Assembly (NCBI GenBank): GCA_023614405.1
Contig: CM042685.1
Span: forward strand, 87,658,684-87,722,683
Direction of reading: 5' to 3'
Length of the DNA: 64,000 nt
From: Avena insularis
Lineage: Eukaryota > Streptophyta > Magnoliopsida > Poales > Poaceae
Under the pieces are notes generated by a model that was not told the origin of the DNA, ran no database searches, and saw nothing but the letters and a program-made list of their open reading frames with translations. Positions within the stretch are counted from its first letter, which is position 1; each line of letters begins with the position of its first letter. Below, piece after piece: positions 47,067-57,099 of the stretch. A program made the translations under genes and the position numbers.

Positions 47067-48991
47067 TCTTCATAGGATACCCAAAGGAAACTATTGGGTA
47101 TACCTTCTATCATAGATCCGAAGGCAAAATCTTCGTTGCCAAGAATGGATCCTTTCTAGAGAAGGAATTTCTCTCGAAAGAAGTGACTGGAAGGAAGGTA
47201 GAACTCAACGAGGTTGTCGAACCTTCTCTCGAACTTGCGAGTAGTTCAGCACCGGAAGAAGTTCCTGTGGTGCCTGCACCAATTAGAGAGGAAGCTAATG
47301 ATGATCATGAAACTTCGGTTGTAGTTGCTATAGAGCCTCGCAGGTCAATGAGAACTCGTACCACTCCTGATTGGTATGATCCCGTTATGAGTGTCATGTT
47401 GGTGGACAACACCGATGACCCTGTGACATATGAGGAAGCCATGATGAGCCTAGATTCCAATAAATGGCAAGAAGCCATGCAATCCGAGATTGGATCCATG
47501 TACGAAAACCAAGTATGGACTTTGGTGGACTTACCGGATGGCCGGAAGGCTGTCGAGAACAAATGGATTTTCAAGAAGAAAACAGATGCTGATGGTAATG
47601 TTACTGTCTATAAAGCTCGACTTGTCGCAAAAGGGTTTCGAAAAATTCAAGGAGTTTACTACGATGAGACTTTCTCACCTGTATCAAAGCTAAAGTCTGT
47701 GAGGATTATGTTAGCAATCGCTGCATATTATGATTATGAGATATGGCAGATGGGTGTCAAAATAGCGTTCCGCAATGGAGACATTGATGAAGAGTTGTAT
47801 ATGATGCAGCACAAAGGTTTTTTCGATCCTAAAGATGCTAACAAGGTATGCAAACTTCAACGGTCCATTTATGGATTGAAGCAAGCATCCCGAAGTTGGA
47901 ATCAACGTTTTGATAAGGTGATCAAAAGTTTTGGTTTTGTACAAACTTATGGAGAAGCTTGTATTTACAAGAAAGTGAGTGGGAGCTCTTTAGCATTCCT
48001 ACTACTATATGTAGATGACATATTGTTGATTGGGAATGATGTAGACCTTCTTAATAGTGTTAAGGAATATTTGAATAATAGTTTTTCAATGAAAGATCTT
48101 GGCGAAGCAGCTTACATATTGGGCATAAAGATTTATAGAGATAGATCGAGACGTCTAATATCATTGTCACAAAGTACATATTTGGACAAAGTTCTATAGA
48201 GGTTTGGAATGGAAGATAGCAAGAAAGGGTTCTTGCCCATGTTGCCCAATACGACCTTGAGTAAAACTCAAAGTCCAGCAACGACAGAAGATAGAGAAAG
48301 GATGAGTAAGACTCCCTATGCCTCAGCCATAGGATCTCTAATGTATGCCATGCTATGTACTAGACCCTACATTGCATATGCTGTTAGTTTGACTAGCAGA
48401 TATCAAAGTGATCCAGGAGTGGATCATTGGACAGCGGTCAAAAACATCCTTAAGTACTTGAGAAGAACTAAGGATATGGTTCTTTCTTATGGAGGTGATG
48501 AACAACTCGTTGTTAATGGTTACACCGATGCTAGTTGGAAAACCGATCCGGATGATTCTAAATCACAATCTGGATACGTATTTACTTTGAATGGTGCAGC
48601 AGTTAGCTGGAGGAGTGCAAAGCAAAGCGTTGTGGCGAGATCTTCAACTGAATCGGAATACATGGCTACTTCGGAGGCTTCACAAGAAGCGATATGGATG
48701 AAAGAGTTCATTACAGAGCTCGGTGTGGTTCCAAGTGCACTGGACCCAATGTCTATCTACTGTGATAACATGGGCGCCATAGCCAATGCGCAAGAACCAG
48801 GGTCACACAAGAAGCTAAAGCATATCAAGCTACGTTTTCACGCTATTCAAGAACATGTCCAAGATGGTGACATAAAGATTTTCAAAGTACACACAGATCT
48901 GAATGTGGCGGATCCGTTGACTAAACCTCTCCCGAGGGCAAAACATGACCAACACCAAACTGCCATGGGTGTTCGGTATATTACCATGTAA
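47061..48991 (+). pseudogene. Copia-2 RT and RNase H, one nonsense codon
   Basis: RT begins near 47425 (VTYEEAMMSLDSNKWQEAM) with the conserved fingers motif WTLVDLPDGRKAVENKWIFK and the palm motif YVDD at 48008-48019 intact (YVDDILLIGNDV). A TAG at 48197-48199, after STYLDKVL, separates RT from the RNase H part in the same frame. RNase H retains VNGYTDASW (near 48512-48538), SSTESEYMA and YCDNMGAIANAQEP. The frame ends at 48991 with GVRYITM, 34 bases before the 3' LTR. Compared with copia-1 it holds the full RT segment. Except for the stop, all visible catalytic motifs are present. Confidence 0.92.
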
Positions 48992-49010
48992 TCTAGATTA
49001 GTTGACTCTA

Positions 49011-49025
49011 GTGCAAGTGGGAGAC
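49011..49025 (+). other. Polypurine tract of copia-2
   Basis: GTGCAAGTGGGAGAC lies directly before the 3' LTR. It primes plus-strand synthesis. Confidence 0.9.
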
Positions 49026-50903
49026 TGTTGGAGATATGCCCTAGAGGCAATAATAAATGTAGTTATTATTATATCTTTGTGTTTATGATAAATGTTTACA
49101 TTCATGCTATAACAGTATTAACAAGGAAACATTAATACTTGTGTGATTTGTAAACTAAATAAGAGTCCCTAGTAAAGCCTCTTTGTAATACTAGCTTGTT
49201 GGTTAATAAATGATTGTGGTTTCCCTATCATGAACATTGAGATGTTATTAACAACAAGATCATATCGTTAGGAGAATGGTATGATGGACATACTCCTATA
49301 GATAAGCGTAGCATAAAGATCAAGTCATTTTAATAGTTCAATTGCTATATGCTTTCTGATACATAGTAACCTAATTCCTTCGACCATGAGCTTATAACCA
49401 TCACCGGAAGGATGCTTTGATGACATCAAACACCACACCGTAACTGGGTGGCTATAAAGGTGGCATTGAGTGTTTGGAAAGTATTGGTTGAAACACATGG
49501 ATCAAGAATGGGATTTGTCCATCCATATGACGGATAGATATACTATGGGCCCTCTCGGTGGAATGTCATCCAATTGGCTTGCAAGCATGTGACTGGATCA
49601 CAAGGGATCACATATCACGGGAACGAGAAAAGAGTACTTATCAGTAACAAGGTTGAACTAGGTATGCAGAGATACCGGCGATCAAAACCTCGGATAAGTA
49701 AACTATCATGAGACAAAGGGAAATTGGTATCGTATGTAAGTGGTTCATTCGATCACAAATTAATCGTAGAAATATGTGGGAGCCATATGAATTTCTAGAT
49801 TCCTCTATTGGTTATTGGTCGAAGAAGTGTCTCGACCATGTCCGCATAATTCACGAACCGTAGGGAGACACACTTAAGGATTCGACGTTGTTGAGTAGTT
49901 ATGGAATGATGAGTAAGAGACCGAATGTTGTTCGGAGTCTCGGATGGGATCCGGGATATCACGAGGAGATCCGGAATGGTCCGGAGAATAAGATTCATAT
50001 AAGGAAAGTCCTGTTTCGGGGTTGGAGAATGGTTTCGGTGTTTTCATCGGGAATGTTCTAGAAGGTTCCGGAGGGGAAGGGTACATGAATGTGTCATAAC
50101 AAGTTGGAATGGTTGCATCATGTACTAGGTGTCATCGCTGAGCGAAATAAAGGGATAAATCAAATCCTAGTTTGAAAAGTCAAACGGCTATTTTGCTTGG
50201 TGGAGGGAGAGTAGGAAACCTACTTGGGGAGGAAGTCCCTCTCCCTCCACCGCCGGCCAAGGAGGCCGAGTTGGGGATGGACTCCCCTCCCCTTGGCCGC
50301 GCCCTCCCAGGAGGGGCAGGGCTGCCCCTCCAATACCTACACCTCTCTCCTCTAAACCCTAGGCCTAGCCGCCGGCCACCACCAAAGTCGCCGCCGCCTC
50401 CTAGGGTTTGCCAAGTCGCCGAGTTGGGGCTCTCCCTTGCCCTAGCCGCTGGCCTAGCTCCCTATCCTTGGTGCTTCTAAACCCTAGATCACCGAGGCCT
50501 CTCTCATAGTCCACCATACTCACTCCGGCTTAAGGCGAAGCCCTGCGAGATCTCCCCACTACTTCAGGTACCACGCCGTCGTGCTGCCGGAATTGCGAGG
50601 AGAGTGCTACAACCTCCCCTGCCTACTGGAACAAGGGAGAGGAAGGTCTTCGTCGAGTACCGAACGTGTGACCGACTGCGGAAGCGCTGCCGGAACGCAG
50701 CGCCGGAAGGATCGTCTACACGATCTTGAGATTGGGAAGAGTACGACTACATCACCCACGAGAATCCGCTCTCGTTAAACACTTTGGAATCTTCGAGGGT
50801 GAGTTATTCTATCGACTTGTTGCTACAATCTAGTAGATAGATCTTGGCTTGTTTGTTTGTATGCGGTAGAAATTTTTTGTTTTCCATGCTATGAACCCCT
50901 ACA
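49026..50903 (+). repeat. 3' LTR of copia-2
   Basis: The LTR is 1878 bp, starts TGTTGGAGATATGCCCTAGA and ends AACCCCTACA. It differs from the 5' LTR by scattered substitutions and small gaps, among them loss of the TATA box (junction 50309/50310) and a 17-bp deletion near 50069. Confidence 0.95.
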
Positions 50904-51818
50904 CTTAGAACTGTGATATCAATAGGAGCACGGTAGACATGATGGAGGGACCGAAGGAGGGCGATAGCGTCGGCTATGTTGATAGCGAAGCACGTCGATG
51001 GCGGGGAAGATGGCTTTGATGCAGCCGATTGCGGCCGAGCGAGGACAATTCCCTTGAGGAGGATTACCAGCTCGACAAGGTGGAGCTACTAGGACAGATG
51101 GCGACGCTCGGGGCTGCACAGAACGATGCTGACAGGATGTTTTAGGCGGCTAGGGCTCGGTTGCTCACAGAGGTGAGAGGAGAGAGCACTCGGGGGAAAG
51201 TGAGAGGATAGGATGAGCGACAGGGTGACATGGTGGTCTTCTCCTTCTCCAGGGCGGCGACGAGCATCCTAGTTCCCAGCGTGCATCGTGGCGATGGCGG
51301 GCGGCGGTGGACACGACACGGAGGAGCTTGGCGTCGGGTATGAAAACGACGAGCGACAAAGTGGTATCGGGCCGGGCGACATGTGCTGGCTGCTGGTCCA
51401 AGGTTGCGGTGCGCGAGCGGTAGGGAGCGAGGAAGAGCGGATGGGCTGTAGCCCAGATATCTTAGCTGTAGTTTTTATTTCTCAAAACATTTTCCATTTG
51501 CTGTTTTTCTGATTTTCTATTTTGTATTTTCAATTTCTTTTCTGTTTTGAATATTTAAAATACTAGAGGTTTTTTCTAAAATAAAATAAATATATTTTGG
51601 GGCCCTTATAACCATTTGGGCTCCACTTTGTTTTGGTAGTTTTCAAATATTATAAAACCATTTGACGGTTTTCATAGGGAGAAGGGAAATATAGTTTAGG
51701 GTTTTATTTCCCCTACTTATTTAATGATGCACATTTTCTTTATTTCAAAGAGATGCATGCAATTCTCATGATGCGCAAATCAAATCCTAATTAACATTGG
51801 TAAAACTAGGTTGTTACA

Positions 51819-53299
51819 GAAATCCAGAGTTTCAATTTACCGACTCACAAAAACTGGTGATTTTGCAAAGGAGGTGCAAGAATTGAGTGCGCCCTAGGCC
51901 CAGAAGCAATTTACACGCATGCTATGTCATGGCGGACAACCATTCCCGCGAGGTTCTTATTTATATCGTTGTTCAAACATATACTGTTTTTTTCCTGAGT
52001 TATGCCTCGGTAATTGTGGTTTCTAACTGTAGGTATCCTAGAAAGGGCTATCAATTTTCTGGAAAAATATTTTGGGGTACCTATACTGTATTTTTCAAGA
52101 GTATGCCCTGGTAATGGCGGTTTATAACTGTAGGTACCCAACAAAGGGCCCTCAATTTTTAGGAAAAAAAAATGTTTTGGCGTGCCCCATGGGGTACCTA
52201 GGCCAGGCACATTCCTAGGTTCAAGGTTGCACTGGAGCTCGTGTGCTTGCGTGCTACAGCTGGTTTGCCAATTCTGCCCACCCCCAAAACCCGGCAACAG
52301 GAAATTCATCAAACATAAAAAAAATGAAACAAGCTCGAGTAGCCCTTGTATGTCACCCACTACCATCATAAAATCATAAACAAGATAAACCGGGACTTTT
52401 GGCACATGGTGAAACCCCTGGATGGCTATGCAGTAGGAGTTAACATGGCTTTCAACCCTAGACCTCCCCCTCACTTCCCAGAACATGGATCCACTAAGCG
52501 GATTGAGCCAAAACCCGTCACCTATCTCCCTCTCGGCATTCTAAGACACTTCTCCAACTACAGATTTCAGGGTTCCATGAAGAAATCCAGATTTTCCATT
52601 TAACGACTCCGAAAAACGGCGATTTTGCAAAGTAGGTGCAAGAATTGAGCGCGCCCTAGGCTCCGAGGAAATTTACATGCATGCTACATCATGGCGGGCC
52701 ACCATTCTTGGGAGGTTGGTATTTATCTCCTGGTCCAAGCATATAATGTATTTTTCCTAAGTTACGCCCCTGTTATGGCGGTTTCTAACTGTAGGTGCCC
52801 TAGAAAGGGCCCTCAATTTTCGGGAAAAAATGTTTTGGGGTGCCCCATGGTGTACCTAGGATACGCATGTGCCTAGGTACAAGGTTGCACTGGACCTTGC
52901 GTGCCTGCGTGCGTCGGCGTGTTTGTCGATTTTGCCCATCCTCTGAACCCTGGAAAAAGGAAATTAATCAAAAATAAAAAAAATTGAAACTAGCTCTAGT
53001 AGCCCTTGTATGTACCCACTACCATCATAAAATCATAAACAAGACAAAATGGGAATTCAACCCCAGATGGCTGTCGAGTAGGAGTTAACACGGCTTTCAA
53101 CCCCAGACCACGCCCTCACTGCCTAGAACGTGGATCCACTATGCGGATTGAGCCCAAACCTGGCACCTAGCCCCCTATCGGCATTCAAAGAAACTTCTCC
53201 AACTATTGATTTTAGGGTTCCATGAAGAAATCTAGAGTTTCGATTTATCGACTGAAAAATACCATCTATTTTTCAAAGGAGGGCAAGATTGAGAGCGCC
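51819..53299 (+). repeat. Tandem array of about 655-bp units, second block
   Basis: The array resumes directly after the LARD, continuing the unit that was interrupted at 23782. Unit starts lie near 52409 and 53055. A local rearrangement near 52077-52115 repeats the CTGTATTTTTC and GGTAATGGCGG segment inside one unit. The block ends at the TSD GCGCC (53295-53299). Confidence 0.93.
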
Positions 53300-56121
53300 T
53301 GTAACATCCCAAAAATGTTGAACAATGATTATCAAATTCCAATCATCAAAATTAGGGTTAACAAAAACTTTTATTAATTCAAATCATTATGAATTCATGT
53401 GTGTATGTGATGATTGTGTAAATGCATGAATGGACTTGTGTGATTAACCTAAATGGCAAGGAATGGTTTAAATATGAATACAACATCATCTAAAACATTT
53501 CCAAGCAGAAACAAATCAAGAGAAAATCAAAAACAAATCAAATAAGACAAATGGTCATTTTTGCCAATCTTGCTCACTAGGCCACTTTGGATGTTTTTAG
53601 TCCAAGATTTCAAACAAAAACTTTTCCAATTCTTTTCACCCCTTCCTAGACTAAGTAAAAGTGAATCAAAGACCACCTTTCAAACTTGTAGAAACATTTG
53701 GCAACCACATTCAAATGACAATTTAAAATTGAATCTTTATCATATGAGAAGATCCCACATTTTCAAAACCCAACTAAACCAGTGCCCCTTGACCAATCCA
53801 ACTAACAAGATACTCCCTAGTATATAACTAGCAAACCCACCAAGTTTGAATCCAAAATTCAAATTTGAACTTCTTTCGGCCATTTCACCAAACACCTTGT
53901 GATCAGCAAACAAATAAACATCAAACACTATTAGTAGCAGTAATTTTGGCCAACCTTGTCCCCTCTCTAGCTCACTCTACACTCTCAGTAGATGATCAAA
54001 CTAATCTAACTAATCTTAGCACCACCATGAGCATGCATAGCCATTAATGGTGACCATGCTGAAAGCACCATTGTCAGCCCCATGTCGTCAGTGAGCTAGG
54101 AGAAGCTCTAGCCTCGCCAACCTTTTCTGTGACACGCAACACCGTCCACCGCCACCCCCTGTCCAAGCCCCGACCCTTGCCAGCCCCTGGACCACATGAC
54201 AAGCTCACGCACAGTCTCTCTGCGAGCGAGCAGAGAGCATGCCAGAGCGTCGCACGCGACACCAGCACACAGACCGCACGCCACCCTCACCGCGTGCATC
54301 GCCAGCACCCCAACACCCTGCCAGGCAACCCCGTTCACTGCTGCGCGGACCATGGGCACTATGCGTCATTAAAATCACCGTCGGACCCGCCCAGAGCACC
54401 GTGACGTTCCGACCGTTCCTCACCGCCCCACGCCTCGCCATCAAGCTGTTGAGCCTCTCCAGGAGGCAACGCACCGCCCCTATCATCGCCCATGCCATTA
54501 GCACGCTGTGCCGATGGCCACGACGAGCTCCACCCGCGCCTGTCGGTCCCCTTCAGGCACTATAAAAGGAAGCTACCCCAGTTCAATTTGAGCACACCAT
54601 ATCACTCCCCACCTCTCACTGATCACACCCACTCACACCCGGAACAAGGCGAGCACTAGGTGGCCGGAATTTCACCGGATTTTGCCGCTGCACAGGAGGA
54701 GAGGTGTCGTCGATTGGAGCTGCCCCAGGAGGAGTTGCCAGTGCCAGGCTGCATCGTCATTCACCCCCATCGCCGACCATCATGGAGCCCCCACTGACCC
54801 CCATTGTTCGCACGGCCTAGATCGCCCCGTACCCCTTCACCACTCACTGTCTCACTGACAAGTGGGGTCGTCCACTTAACCAGCCCACACACGCGCTGTG
54901 CGTAGTGGTCCGGCCCAATTAAACCTCTCGCGCGACCCAACAATTCAAAATTAGGTTTATTCATTTAGTTTCAAAATCAGTTTTGTACCTAGATTCAAAA
55001 ATCAACCCAGCTCGATTCACTAAACCAAAATGCATGAAACCAATTTTGTTAGAAAGGTACTGGAGTGCTTAACCCAAGCCCATTGGATTCAAACCATTTA
55101 GATTTGTATATCGCCTTAGCCCTTTGTAAAGTTGATGGTTGTCTGGATGCGATACGATTCCAATTTTACCGTACAACCACAATACCCGAAATTTTGGTAG
55201 GGCTTGACTGAAAATTTATATACCTTAGTATGGGTTCCCTTGCGGCCAAGGTTTGAGCTTAGGCTACCTTATGAAGATTGTCCACATATGTAGTACCCAA
55301 GATGATAGTTGGTCATGGTTGGGAGGGCAAACTCATAGGAGAGGTGCCTATACTAGGACGTGTAATTGAAAGATTAGGATTGATTATCCGCATACTGAGT
55401 ATGGTGAATTCAGGATTGTTCCTGACAAATGTATCGAATGTTGTGGTGAAAGTGTACAATCTCTACAGAGTGTCAAACTATTCGAATAGCCGCGTCCGCG
55501 GTTATGGACTGTTGGAGTGGCCATACTGTTATGTCGTCAGATGTTGTCAAAATGACTTATGAAATGATTTGTGTCCTTGACTTGACCACAACAGATTTGT
55601 GACATGAAATTCAAGTTCCCACTTAGGTTTTATAAAACTTTCAACTAGATTTCTTTTCTTCTGAACTCAGTAGAGATAAATCTGGCTTTTTGTAAAACAA
55701 CCATAGATCTTAGTATATCCTACTCAAAAACCACTTTACTTACTAGTAGTAGTTTGCGAGTACTTAAAGAGTACTCATGGCTTTGTCCTTGGCTATTCCT
55801 GTGGCCAGACTATGAAGAGGAGTATCAGGAAGATGGACAGTAGGAGGGTTACGACAACTAGGATCGTCTCCCATCGTCAGCATTGCCTGTGACCATGAAG
55901 ATGGAGCTTCACCTATGCTATCGTTATTATTACGTTATTCTGCTGCTTGAATTGTATTAAGACTGGATCATGATATCCTTATTTGTATAAGACCTTATGT
56001 ATGGTTTGTAATAGATGATATACTGTGATATCCAATCTATTATGTCTCACAAAAATTGTAATCCTGGGATTGCGATGTATGGCATAACAGGCATCTGGGA
56101 TTAAAAATCCGGGTGTTGACA
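53300..56121 (+). mobile_element. Solo LTR, family A, internally deleted (TSD GCGCC)
   Basis: The 2822-bp element starts TGTAACATCCC and ends GGGTGTTGACA, with TSD GCGCC at 53295-53299 and 56122-56126. Across the TSD the array reads correctly (GAGAGCGCC joined to CTAGGCCCCGAGG). Compared with the copy at 26196 it lacks roughly 1 kb, the sequence equivalent to about 28085-29070 there, at a junction near 55125. TATAAAAGG at 54561 is the likely promoter element. The GC-rich frames at 54074-54565 on both strands overlap one another and are not shared with the other copy. Confidence 0.92.
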
Positions 56122-56192
56122 GCGCCCTAGGCCCCGAGGCAATTCAAACGGATGCTAAGTCGTGGCGGACTGCTATTCTCGGGAGGTTGGTA
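56122..56192 (+). repeat. Stub of the 655-bp array, right end
   Basis: The sequence CTAGGCCCCGAGGCAATT...GGGAGGTTGGTATTT continues the unit cut by the solo LTR, then stops at a run of T near 56193. The array does not return further right within the window. Confidence 0.88.
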
Positions 56193-56644
56193 TTTTTTAA
56201 ACTTGTAATAGTTATTTTAAATATGGCCAAACACAGGATAACCCCGTTGTTTGGCTTGAACTTCTAGGGTACAATCTAACCTAACCCAACAAACCAATAG
56301 AAGCTGCCCCAACATAACACTAGTGGACAGAGGCAGCCGTTAGATCCTATCTTCTAGAAGAACCAGCCCCCTCTCCCCTTACGGGGCGCTGGTTCTGCGT
56401 GACGATGGTTATAGACCTTTCGGTCGGCCGCGTGGACGCTAGGATGTTTCTTTGTAAGGTCGATCCGCGAGTAAGCTGTTCTGCGGCATGATTCGCCGCT
56501 CTTATAATATTCAAACATATTACTATTTGCACTTCTCTTTCCCCTATATCAATAGAGCTTGTGACTGAGCACGTATATTTCACAGCCATACCCCAACTCG
56601 CCCTGCCGGACGATGCCACCGGCTTTAGCATGGCCTTCCCGGAA
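56193..56644 (-). mobile_element. Possible LINE 3' fragment, minus strand
   Basis: Read on the minus strand this 450-base piece ends in ACAAGTTTAAAAAA, a short A-tail joined to the array, as a 5'-truncated non-LTR retrotransposon would. An open frame of 94 residues (56347-56631) precedes it, followed by a 3' untranslated part. I could not match the frame to RT or RNase H. It might instead be unrelated host or transposon sequence. Confidence 0.35.
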
Positions 56645-56804
56645 CACTACAAGGAAATCTGCTGATACATGACCCTCCATTTTCGTCACATAATCATCAT
56701 TGTCTACAATATATGATGATCTTATGACGAGAACATATCGTCAAAAATCGAGCGTCAGTAATTGCATACAATGACGTCTTCGGAGTAATCGTCATAACCA
56801 TCTA

Positions 56805-56853
56805 TGACGATATTGGATCGTCATAACGGTTATATGACGATCCAATATCGTCA
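56805..56853. repeat. Perfect 21-bp hairpin in the CACTA subterminal region
   Basis: The left arm 56805-56825 and right arm 56833-56853 are exact reverse complements separated by 7 bases. Each arm holds the GACGAT...ATCGTC motif pair, so one hairpin carries four candidate transposase sites. Confidence 0.9.
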
Positions 56854-57099
56854 CGGCCATCTAGCCAGGCTAGGTCAAATCCTACGTGGCTGATTTGATG
56901 TGGCAAAACTATGATGAAATCAAATCATCGTAGAATGAAATCAGTACAGTCCATTTCAGTGGTCCATATGGGCCAAGCCCAGTAGTTTGGCCTATTTATG
57001 TTTTTTCCCTATCAATTTTAATAGGTTACATGGGCCAAACCCAACATTTCTGTCCTTTATTTACTGGTCTTAGCCTTTTTAGGTTTAGTTATTTTATAT

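Larger units (their letters stand above)
41907..50903 (+). mobile_element. Copia-2: nearly complete BARE/Angela-like Ty1/copia element (TSD CTTAG)
   Basis: A full 8997-bp element with both LTRs, primer binding site, single gag-pol frame and polypurine tract. The TSD CTTAG is exact (41902-41906 and 50904-50908). The left LARD LTR retains the uninterrupted site (GGTTCCTTGGAACCGTGAG near 26090-26105), confirming the ends. The LTRs are close in sequence, so it is one of the younger insertions. It cannot make its polyprotein because of three nonsense codons and one frameshift, but an RNA copy could be mobilised by relatives. Confidence 0.95.
23783..51818 (-). mobile_element. LARD-like LTR retrotransposon, expanded to 28 kb by nested insertions
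   Basis: The element lies on the minus strand. On the plus strand it starts TGTGACACCCCCG and ends GTTGTTACA. The 5-bp TSD GAAAT (23778-23782 and 51819-51823) is exact, and the array sequence resumes correctly across it (CCATGAGGAAAT joined to CCAGAGTTTC). Left LTR 23783-30864, internal region 30865-35143, right LTR 35144-51818. Subtracting nested insertions leaves LTRs of about 3219 and 3005 bp, so the original element was about 10.5 kb. Primer binding site and polypurine tract both fit minus orientation. The internal region has no recognisable gag or pol, the definition of a LARD, which must be mobilised by proteins from a coding relative. Confidence 0.9.
35144..51818 (-). repeat. 5' LTR of the LARD (right copy, interrupted twice)
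   Basis: This LTR is continuous in three parts: 35144-36257, 40926-41906 and 50909-51818. The interruptions are a solo LTR of the same family and copia-2. A stretch of about 365 bases present in the left copy (24045-24410) is missing at 35404; GAAGCA occurs at both ends of the missing piece, which fits deletion between short direct repeats. The outer end is GTTGTTACA at 51818. Confidence 0.9.

Noticed and set aside
54074..54565. Cluster of frames of 80-110 residues on both strands in the second family A LTR
   Set aside because: They lie in GC-rich LTR sequence upstream of the TATA box, overlap each other, and are absent from the first family A copy.
56347..56631. Assignment of the minus-strand 94-residue frame to a LINE RNase H domain
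   Set aside because: The A-tail and truncated form suggest a LINE, but I cannot point to RNase H residues, so the family is left open.
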